NCBI GenBank assembly: GCA_946480015.1
Contig: CAMLIL010000068.1
Coordinates: 1-31,377 of the forward strand
Length of the DNA stretch: 31,377 nt
Origin: an uncultured Oxalobacteraceae bacterium
GTDB lineage: Bacteria > Pseudomonadota > Gammaproteobacteria > Burkholderiales > Burkholderiaceae
Direction of reading: 5' to 3'
Position numbers and translations under genes: made by a program. Positions 25,483 to 31,377 of the stretch are shown here, in pieces. The notes under the pieces were generated by a model that was given only the letters and a program-made list of their open reading frames with translations, was not told the DNA's origin and ran no database searches. Each line of letters begins with the position of its first letter. Positions within the stretch are counted from its first letter, which is position 1.

Positions 25483-26012
25483 GGTGCCGATGTGATGGTG
25501 AGCCGGTAGCCGTAGCGCCGGTTGTCCAGGGTGACGGTGCCGCTCCAGCGCGGCAGGCCGCTGTAGGCGATGGCGGTCACCAGGACGTCGTTCAGGTATA
25601 GCGTGCGCACCAGCCCCTGCTCCTCGATGCGCCAGCCGGCCGGCAGCACGCGCGCGATGGCATCGACCGGCCACAGGGCCAGCTGCACGTCTTCGAGCAC
25701 GTCTTCGGCGCGCACTTCGCGCGGCAGCATCAAGTGACGCCAGGTGGTCAGCTTGTCGCCGTCGAAGGCGACGGTGAGTACACGCTGGCCGAACGCCAGC
25801 CCGACGATCTGCACCTGCTTCGCGTCGATTTCCAGCGCGGCGTCGAGCTCGTCGATGCGGCCCTGGCGCTCGACCATCAGATGCTGCTGCACGCTGACGG
25901 TCTCGCCCAGCGCCGCCGGCGCGAGCTTGAGCCCGAGGCGGGCCGGCGCCGGCGCATGGGCGCAGGCCGTCAACAGGAGCGCCACCACGGCGCACAAAAA
26001 AGCCTTACGCAT
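25479..26012 (-). CDS. DUF3261-type lipoprotein of the APE cluster
   Basis: This 177-residue lipoprotein has a signal peptide with lipobox LLTAC. The mature part matches DUF3261 as recalled: VQQHLMVERQGRIDELDAAL, LAFGQRVLTVAFDGDKL, DVLEDVQLALWPVDAIARVL, GWRIEEQGLVRTLY and a C-terminal RRYGYRLTI. These proteins are typical members of APE clusters and sit between the exporter and the first ketosynthase. They probably help LolA-like and MMPL proteins move the lipid-linked polyene. Starts at 26021 or 26012 are possible; both overlap the exporter stop, and 26012 gives the more usual signal peptide. Confidence 0.85.
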   Translation of the reverse strand: MRKAFLCAVVALLLTACAHAPAPARLGLKLAPAALGETVSVQQHLMVERQGRIDELDAALEIDAKQVQIVGLAFGQRVLTVAFDGDKLTTWRHLMLPREVRAEDVLEDVQLALWPVDAIARVLPAGWRIEEQGLVRTLYLNDVLVTAIAYSGLPRWSGTVTLDNRRYGYRLTITSAP

Positions 26013-28329
26013 GCTGCGCATCCTCCGTAAAACACGGCACCAGCAGCCAGGCCAGTGCCGTCCCGATCAGCATGGTCGAGCCGAAGGCCTGCAGGGCCGG
26101 CGTGTGGCTCAGTCCCAGCAGACCGAAAGACAATATCGTGTTGGCCGCCGACAGGCCCACGGCCATCCAGGCGATGGTTCCGCGCTGCTCCTGCATGAAG
26201 ATGCCGTAGTCGACGCCCACGCCCAGCAGCAGCATCAGCGCCAGCACGTGGAACAGCTGCAGGTGCTGGCCGGCCAGCGCCAGGATCGCCAGCGTGGCCA
26301 CGCTGGCCAGCGCGGTCGGCGCCAGTACGCGCCAGGCGCGCCCGCGATAGCGCGGCAACAGCATCAGCAGCACCAGGCCGTAAGCGGCTACCACCACCCA
26401 GCCCATGTAGGCGCGGTAGCGGCCCAGCACCGATGAAATCTCGGCCACCTTGTCGACCCACTGCACGCCTTCCATGCCCTGCCCCGCCGTCCGCAGGGCC
26501 GGCAGCGCGGCCATGCCGAAGCCGCGCAGCGCCACGATGCTGGCGTACACGCCATTGACCTGGCCCAGCCACAGATGGCGCCATGGTTCGCTCGGCGCGG
26601 TGCGCAGGAACGCCTCGGCGGTCAGCGGCTCGACCTGGCGTGTCAGGTGCGCGCGCGTGGCCGCTACCCAGGCGCCATCCTCGCCGATGCGTTGGCCCAG
26701 CATGTCGAGCGGGCCATCTGGAGCGAGCAGCCGGTCCTGCACCAGCGACCGGTGCGCGGCCTGGCTGTGCGCCGACGGCACCCAGTTCGACAGCGCCTGG
26801 TAGCCGCCCAGGCGGCCGGCCGCGATCAGCGGATCGAGGCGCTGCTTGAGCAGTTCTTCGCGCCGCAGCACCTGTTCGGCACTGGCGCCGCGCACCAGGT
26901 AATACTGCACCGGCGTGGCGGCTTCGAGCAGGCGGCTCAGCGCGATCTGGTCGTCGACCAGCTGGCGCGGCGGATTTTGCAGGGAGCGGATATCGTCGTT
27001 GGTGGACAGGCGCGACAGGCCCAGCGCCGCCAGCAGCGCGAACACGATCCCGGCGCCCAGGGTCAGGGTGTCGGCGCGCGCACGCGGCCAGCGTGCCAGC
27101 AGCGCGCCGTAGCGGTCGGCCAGCACCCCGCGCCGCAGCACGCCGGCGCCGACCATGCGCGGGAACCAGCACACCACGGTCAGCCAGGCGAACACCAGGC
27201 CGACGGCGGAAAACACCGCCATGTGGCGCAGGCCCGGGAACGGCGTGAAGCCCAGGCCCAGATAGCCGATCACCGCCGCCAGCAAGGTCAGCGACAGGCC
27301 CGGCAGCAGGCGCCGCAGCAGCTGGCGCGAATCGAGCTGGGTGTCGCCCAGGCGGTTGCACAGGAAGTAGATGCCGTAGTCCTGGGCCACGCCGATCAGG
27401 CTGGCGCCGAACACCAGGGTCAATAAATGGATACGGCCGAACAGCAGCCAGCACACCGACAGCGAACCGAGAAAGCCGATCCCGATCGACAGCAGCACCA
27501 GCGCGATCGGGCGCAGCGAGCGGAACATGAGCCAGGTGAGCAGCACGATGCCAATCAGGGAACCGGCGCCAATGGTCGACATTTCGCCCTCGGCCTGCGC
27601 GCCGGCCGCATGCGCGTGCAGCACCACGCCGGCACTGATCACCCGTACGCCGGGCGCGGCGGCGCGCGCCGCATCGGCGGCGGCGTGCAGCAGCGGCACC
27701 ACCTGGCGCTGGGCCGTGAGCGACAGCGCCGGCGCCGTCATGGTCAGCGGCAGCACCACGTACTGGCGCTCGGCGTCGCCGACGAACAGGCGGCCGTCGC
27801 GCGGACGCACCGGGGTTTCGCCGGCGCGCTGCTGCACCCAGCCGCTGAACAGGCCGAACGGATCGTCCTGGAAGGAGCCCAGCTTGGGGCCGGAGAAGGC
27901 CGAATAGAGGCGCGCCAGCGCGGCATCGAGCCAGTACTGCGGGCTTTCCTTGCGCAGCTGCGCTTCCTGCTGCGCCGTCAGCAAGGCCAGCCGGTGCGGC
28001 TCGAACGGCGCCAGCCAGTCGGCCTGCGCGCCGCCGCTGATCGTCGTCGCCTTCAAGGCGTCCGGCTGCCGCGCCAGCACCGCGTTATAGGCGTCGGCCG
28101 CGCGCGCGGCATCCTGCCACTCGGGCGCGCCGATCAGCACGATCACGCGCTGCTGGGCCGCGTCCACCATGTGGGTGAACGACTGCTGCAGCACCGGGTC
28201 GCGCTCCTGCACCGGCAGCAGCGCCAGGATGTCGGTGTCGGGCACGATGCGCTTGCCCAGCCACAGATAGGCGTTGTGGCCGAGCAGAAGGCAGACCACC
28301 AGTGCCCACAGCCAGGAAATCGGCTTCAC
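26005..28329 (-). CDS. MMPL/RND-family exporter of the APE cluster
   Basis: This 774-residue inner-membrane transporter has TM1 near residues 5-24, a large periplasmic loop (about 25-240), and a block of five to six helices starting IGAGSLIGIVLLTWLMFRSL and ending near VAQDYGIYFLCNRLG. It continues with a second periplasmic loop (about 420-610) and a second helix block with GVDYGIFMQEQ. This is the internal duplication of the superfamily; the D in QDYGIY and VDYGIF marks the proton-relay helices. The GTG start overlaps the LolA-like gene stop as GTGA. Likely substrate: the lipid-linked aryl polyene. The cytoplasmic tail is very short (EDAQHA). Confidence 0.93.
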   Translation of the reverse strand: MKPISWLWALVVCLLLGHNAYLWLGKRIVPDTDILALLPVQERDPVLQQSFTHMVDAAQQRVIVLIGAPEWQDAARAADAYNAVLARQPDALKATTISGGAQADWLAPFEPHRLALLTAQQEAQLRKESPQYWLDAALARLYSAFSGPKLGSFQDDPFGLFSGWVQQRAGETPVRPRDGRLFVGDAERQYVVLPLTMTAPALSLTAQRQVVPLLHAAADAARAAAPGVRVISAGVVLHAHAAGAQAEGEMSTIGAGSLIGIVLLTWLMFRSLRPIALVLLSIGIGFLGSLSVCWLLFGRIHLLTLVFGASLIGVAQDYGIYFLCNRLGDTQLDSRQLLRRLLPGLSLTLLAAVIGYLGLGFTPFPGLRHMAVFSAVGLVFAWLTVVCWFPRMVGAGVLRRGVLADRYGALLARWPRARADTLTLGAGIVFALLAALGLSRLSTNDDIRSLQNPPRQLVDDQIALSRLLEAATPVQYYLVRGASAEQVLRREELLKQRLDPLIAAGRLGGYQALSNWVPSAHSQAAHRSLVQDRLLAPDGPLDMLGQRIGEDGAWVAATRAHLTRQVEPLTAEAFLRTAPSEPWRHLWLGQVNGVYASIVALRGFGMAALPALRTAGQGMEGVQWVDKVAEISSVLGRYRAYMGWVVVAAYGLVLLMLLPRYRGRAWRVLAPTALASVATLAILALAGQHLQLFHVLALMLLLGVGVDYGIFMQEQRGTIAWMAVGLSAANTILSFGLLGLSHTPALQAFGSTMLIGTALAWLLVPCFTEDAQHA

Positions 28330-28928
28330 AGTAAGGCCGCCTCTTCCGCGCTGATGGCGCCCTCGCCGGTTTTGATGTCGGAGAATACGATGCTGGTGCG
28401 GTCGCCGCCGGCTTCGTCGATCTGGATGCTTTTCACATATGCGCCGCCGTCGAGGGCGATGGCGCCGATGGCCTTGGCCAGCGCCGGTTCGCGCGCCTTG
28501 AGCGCCACCTTCCAGCTGCCCGCCGCGGCGCTGCCGTCGACTTCGAACAGTTTGTCGAGCTGGCCCAGATCGCCGCTCAGCAGCGAAAACAGCACGCTAT
28601 TGATCATGCGGACGGTCGGCTCCTGTTTCGCTTCCAGGCGCATGGCCACGCGCTCGCCCTGGAAGTGCACGATTTCGTCGCGCGTCAGGCGCAGCGTGTT
28701 CGGGAACGGCTTGAGGGTGCGCCACAGCACGCCCTTGCCGGCCACCACGCAAAAGCGGCCGTTCGAAGCCAGCGGCTTTTTCATGCCGGCCAGGGTCTTG
28801 GTCTGGTCGAAGCGGCCGCACAGCACGGACGGTTTGGCCAGCATCTCCTGGATACGCGCGATCGGCGCGGCGGCGCCGGCGGCGGCGCATGCGGCGCCCA
28901 GCACGAGGGCGGTAAAGAATCGTTTCAT
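28326..28928 (-). CDS. LolA-like periplasmic carrier of the APE cluster
   Basis: This 200-residue exported protein has a signal peptide (residues 1-20, AAAGAAAP end). The mature region resembles outer-membrane lipoprotein carriers: LCGRFDQTKTLAGMKKPLAS near 36-55, GRFCVVAGKGVLWRTLKPFP, IVHFQGERVA and SIQIDEAGGDRTSIVFSDI. It would shuttle the hydrophobic product through the periplasm between the exporter and the outer membrane. The ATG overlaps the thioesterase stop as ATGA. It is distinct from housekeeping LolA, which normally sits beside rarA/ftsK. Confidence 0.88.
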   Translation of the reverse strand: MKRFFTALVLGAACAAAGAAAPIARIQEMLAKPSVLCGRFDQTKTLAGMKKPLASNGRFCVVAGKGVLWRTLKPFPNTLRLTRDEIVHFQGERVAMRLEAKQEPTVRMINSVLFSLLSGDLGQLDKLFEVDGSAAAGSWKVALKAREPALAKAIGAIALDGGAYVKSIQIDEAGGDRTSIVFSDIKTGEGAISAEEAALL

Positions 28929-29359
28929 TGCGGAGTCACTCCCAATTTTTCAAGCAGCACCGGCGGCGACACGAAGCACATCTCGCCACTGTCCAGATGC
29001 ACCGCCACCTGGGTGGTGCTGGCGCGGTTCAGGCGCTTGCCGGTGTCGGCGTCGGTGATCAGATAGTCGATTTTGAGACGGTTTTCGTATTCGGCGATTT
29101 CGGCGCGAAGGCGCAGGCGCTGGCCGAATCTGGCCGCGCCGATGTAGCGCAGGTTCATGTCGATCACCGGCCAGGAATAGCCGGAGTCGCGCATCTGTTC
29201 GTAGTTGTAGCCGATCGAGTCGAGCAGCGCGCAGCGCGCCATCTCGATGTACTTGACGTAGTTGCCGTGCCAGACGATCTGCATGGGGTCGAGATCGAAG
29301 AACTGCACCTGTATCTCGGTCTCGGCGCTCCAGCGGCTGGGCGTTGCCTTCTTACGCAT
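28925..29359 (-). CDS. apeK: 4HBT-type acyl-ACP/CoA thioesterase (ApeK-like)
   Basis: This 144-residue hotdog thioesterase has the family signature QFFDLDPMQIVWHGNYVKYI near residues 19-38, with the catalytic Asp in DLDPM and the helix EMARCALLDSIG after it. It probably hydrolyses acyl thioesters at the end of chain growth or rescues stalled carrier proteins. Its start overlaps the ammonia-lyase stop by 8 bases and its end overlaps the LolA-like gene, so it is fully embedded in the operon. Confidence 0.88.
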   Translation of the reverse strand: MRKKATPSRWSAETEIQVQFFDLDPMQIVWHGNYVKYIEMARCALLDSIGYNYEQMRDSGYSWPVIDMNLRYIGAARFGQRLRLRAEIAEYENRLKIDYLITDADTGKRLNRASTTQVAVHLDSGEMCFVSPPVLLEKLGVTPQ

Positions 29360-30905
29360 ACAGGCTCCATGCCTGGCCGCGGATGCGCTCGACCAGCACG
29401 CGCAGCTCCGGATCGAGGCGGCGGTCTTCCTCGACCGGCGCCACGTCGGCGCCGAGCGCGTCGAGCATGTGCTGCAGTGCCGGCGGCGCGGCCTGTCCGC
29501 TGACGCGGCAGCGCAGCCACACGCCCTGGCGCACGGCGATCAGCAGCGCCGCCACCACCTGCTCGGTCAGCTCCAGCACGCGCAGGCAGTCGCGCGCGGC
29601 GATGGTGCCCATGCTGACCTTGTCCTGGTTGTGGCACTCGGTCGAGCGCGAGAACACCGATGCCGGCATGGTCAGCTTGAGCGCTTCCGCCGTCCATGCG
29701 GACGAACTGATCTGCAAGGCTTTCAGGCCATGGTTGATGGCAGCGCGCGCACCAAGGGCGCCCGACAGGTTGGACGGCAGACCGTGGTTGTAGCGGCTGT
29801 CGACCAGCAGCGCCATCTGGCGGTCCAGCAGGTCGGCCAGATTGGCCACGGCGTTTTTCATGCCGTCCATGGCGAAGGCGATATGGCCGCCGTAGAAGTG
29901 CCCGCCGTGCAGCACCTTTTCGCCTTCGGCGTCGATGATCGGATTGTCGTTGGCGCTATTGAGTTCGTTTTCGATGGACGTGCGGAAGAACGGCAGCGCG
30001 TCGGCCAGCACCCCGATCACGTGCGGCGCGCAGCGGATCGAGTAGCGGTCCTGCAGGCGCTTGCCGTTGCGTTCGGCCTGTCCGGCCGGCAGGTCGGCGC
30101 GCAGCCAGGCGGCTACGCCCTGCATGCCCGCATGCGGCTTGACCGAGAACAGCGTCTCGTCGAAATGGTGGGCATTGCCGTCCAGCGCGAACGAGGCCAT
30201 CGCGGTGATGCGGGTGCACAGGCGCGCCAGGTAGGCGGCGCGGTCGTAGGCCAGGCAGGCCAGCGCGGTCATGACGGCGGTGCCGTTCATGATCGCCAGC
30301 CCTTCTTTCGGACGCAGGCGCAGCGGCGCGATGCCGGCATCAACCAGCGCCTCGGCCGCGCTGACATGCTCGCCGTTGCGCCACACTTCGCGCTCGCCGC
30401 ACAGCGCCGCCGCCAGGTAGGACAGCGGGGTCAGGTCGCCGCTGGCGCCGACCGATCCTTCGCTGGGAATGAGCGGCAGCAGGCCGGCGTCGAGCAGGCG
30501 TGCGATCTGGGCCAGCAGGTCCACGCTCACGCCCGAATAACCCTTGCACAGCGACGCCAGGCGGGCCGCCATCACAGCGCGCGTCTGCGCCGGGCTCAGA
30601 TACTCGCCCAGGCCGCAGCCGTGATAGGTATATAAGTGGTGCGGCAGTTCGGCCACCAGTTCCGGCGGAATGGCCACCGTGCACGAGTCGCCGTAGCCGG
30701 TGGTCACGCCGTAGATGGTGCCGTCCTCGCGCAGCAGGCGGTCGAGGAAGTCGGCGCCGCGCGCGATCGCGGCGCGAAAGGCCGGGTCCTCGGACAGCAC
30801 CGCGCTGGCGCGGCCCTGGGCAATATCGACGACGTCTTCGATGCGCAGGCGTTCGCGGTCGAACAGCACCGGACGGGTAGGTTTTTTCAGGTCAGCGGGA
30901 TGCAT
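29352..30905 (-). CDS. Aromatic amino acid ammonia-lyase (HAL/PAL family) in the APE cluster
   Basis: This 517-residue MIO-dependent lyase eliminates ammonia from an aromatic amino acid. The Ala-Ser-Gly triad that forms the MIO cofactor is at about 154-156 in GSVGASGDLTPLSY. A catalytic Tyr is near 65 in TIYGVTTGYGD, and further conserved stretches are SANDNPIID and HGGHFYGGHIAFAMD. The selectivity region (HHLYTYHGCGLG near 89-100) differs from the SH-type pattern of histidine lyases I remember, and no hut genes are near, so tyrosine or phenylalanine is the likelier substrate. It may supply the aryl starter acid. ATG 30905 overlaps the acyltransferase stop by 14 bases. Confidence 0.9.
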   Translation of the reverse strand: MHPADLKKPTRPVLFDRERLRIEDVVDIAQGRASAVLSEDPAFRAAIARGADFLDRLLREDGTIYGVTTGYGDSCTVAIPPELVAELPHHLYTYHGCGLGEYLSPAQTRAVMAARLASLCKGYSGVSVDLLAQIARLLDAGLLPLIPSEGSVGASGDLTPLSYLAAALCGEREVWRNGEHVSAAEALVDAGIAPLRLRPKEGLAIMNGTAVMTALACLAYDRAAYLARLCTRITAMASFALDGNAHHFDETLFSVKPHAGMQGVAAWLRADLPAGQAERNGKRLQDRYSIRCAPHVIGVLADALPFFRTSIENELNSANDNPIIDAEGEKVLHGGHFYGGHIAFAMDGMKNAVANLADLLDRQMALLVDSRYNHGLPSNLSGALGARAAINHGLKALQISSSAWTAEALKLTMPASVFSRSTECHNQDKVSMGTIAARDCLRVLELTEQVVAALLIAVRQGVWLRCRVSGQAAPPALQHMLDALGADVAPVEEDRRLDPELRVLVERIRGQAWSLYA

Positions 30906-31377
30906 CGTTGGGATCCAGATCGGGTAAGTGCCAGAAATCGTAAAAGTTGAACCACTCCAGCGGTGCGCGCAGGCAGTGGTGCTGCAGGCGTGCCGCATAC
31001 TGGCCGGCCAGCTGCGCCAGCGCGCCGTCGCGCTGTTTGCGCGGCAGGCTCACGCGCTCTTGCAGCATTTCGAAATGCACTTCGTGGGCCGCGCCCACGC
31101 GCATCGAAAACAGCGCGTACAAGGGGCATTGCAGCACGCTGGCCAGCACGTAGGGGCCGACCGGAAAGGCCGCCTCGCCTTTCAGGAACGGCACCTGCGC
31201 CACGCGCGCGCCATTCGATACAGGAACGCGGTCGCCGGCAATGACGACGAACTCGCCGCGCGCCACCCGTTCGGACAACATCATCGCGGTGGCCGGTGTC
31301 ATCTCGGTCACTTGCAGCAGATTCATCTGGCTGCGCGGATCGAGCGCGGCCAGCATGTCGTTGAAGGCCTTGGCGTG
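30892..31377 (-). CDS. LpxL-like lysophospholipid acyltransferase, C-terminal part (cut by window)
   Basis: At least 161 residues are visible, and the frame runs through the window edge without a start, so the Met near 31356 is internal. The sequence (MNLLQVTEMTPATAMMLSER, VVIAGDRVPVS, FLKGEAAFPVGPYVLASVLQ, then PLEWFNFYDFW at the end) resembles the LPLAT superfamily acyltransferases of APE clusters, where this domain is often joined to a glycosyltransferase domain upstream. It probably esterifies the polyene onto its membrane anchor. The catalytic HxxxxD box would lie upstream and cannot be checked. Its stop overlaps the lyase start. Confidence 0.85.
   Translation of the reverse strand, partial: HAKAFNDMLAALDPRSQMNLLQVTEMTPATAMMLSERVARGEFVVIAGDRVPVSNGARVAQVPFLKGEAAFPVGPYVLASVLQCPLYALFSMRVGAAHEVHFEMLQERVSLPRKQRDGALAQLAGQYAARLQHHCLRAPLEWFNFYDFWHLPDLDPNDASR

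Noticed and set aside
29352..30905. Histidine utilisation (hutH) assignment
   Set aside because: No hutU, hutI or hutG genes are near, the selectivity loop differs, and the gene is embedded in an aryl polyene operon.
1..31377. CRISPR arrays, insertion sequences, tRNA or rRNA genes
   Set aside because: No regularly spaced repeats, transposase-like proteins, cloverleaf-type sequences or conserved rRNA segments were recognised on either strand by reading.

Overview
The DNA is uniformly GC-rich. Its gene content (DctA, a CheD-containing chemotaxis operon, an aryl-polyene-type pigment cluster, M56/BlaI pairs) points to a betaproteobacterium, most likely Oxalobacteraceae (Massilia/Duganella/Janthinobacterium group). 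This placement rests on protein resemblance recalled from memory; no search was run. No rRNA, tRNA, CRISPR array or intact insertion sequence was seen.

Layout. (1) 1-1215: 3' portion of a C4-dicarboxylate transporter, dctA. (2) 1216-5960: an accessory-looking block. It holds a broken SIMPL-type gene, a BlaI-type repressor with three operator-like palindromes and a translationally coupled M56 peptidase/TonB fusion, decayed LysR and alcohol dehydrogenase genes, and a two-gene unit with a DUF4123-type (type VI secretion adaptor) protein but no VgrG or effector. A 24-bp direct repeat lies at both edges of this block (1243-1266 and 5920-5943). (3) 5962-16964, minus strand: one long chemosensory operon, in transcription order hybrid kinase, receiver, short MCP-like protein, CheY, STAS protein, CheA, MCP, CheW, CheR, CheD, CheB. 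A NarL-type response regulator (17204-17845) lies just upstream. (4) 18090-19459, minus: the two subunits of a 3-oxoacid CoA-transferase. (5) 19643-20203, plus: a PAS-LuxR regulator whose 3' end overlaps the convergent phosphopantetheinyl transferase gene. (6) 20193-31377, minus: most of an aryl polyene (APE) pigment cluster, in transcription order acyltransferase (cut by the window edge), aromatic amino acid ammonia-lyase, thioesterase, LolA-like carrier, MMPL exporter, DUF3261-type lipoprotein, ketosynthase, dehydratase, ketoreductase, ketosynthase, two small exported proteins and the phosphopantetheinyl transferase. Nearly all junctions from acyltransferase to the last ketosynthase overlap or abut, so this is one tightly coupled operon.

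How the genes work together. In the APE cluster the lyase could supply an aryl acid. The ketosynthases, ketoreductase and dehydratase would extend it on an acyl carrier protein, which the phosphopantetheinyl transferase would activate. The thioesterase and acyltransferase would release and attach the chain, and the LolA/MMPL/lipoprotein group would move it to the outer membrane. Carrier proteins, the ligase and the chain-length-factor partner are not visible and would lie beyond 31377. The chemosensory operon contains everything for a CheA-CheY pathway with CheR/CheB/CheD adaptation, plus a phosphorelay-type hybrid kinase and an anti-sigma-antagonist-like STAS protein. No wholly new system is obvious. 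The best leads are the mixed chemosensory/phosphorelay/STAS operon, the orphan type VI adaptor pair, and the repeat-flanked decaying block.
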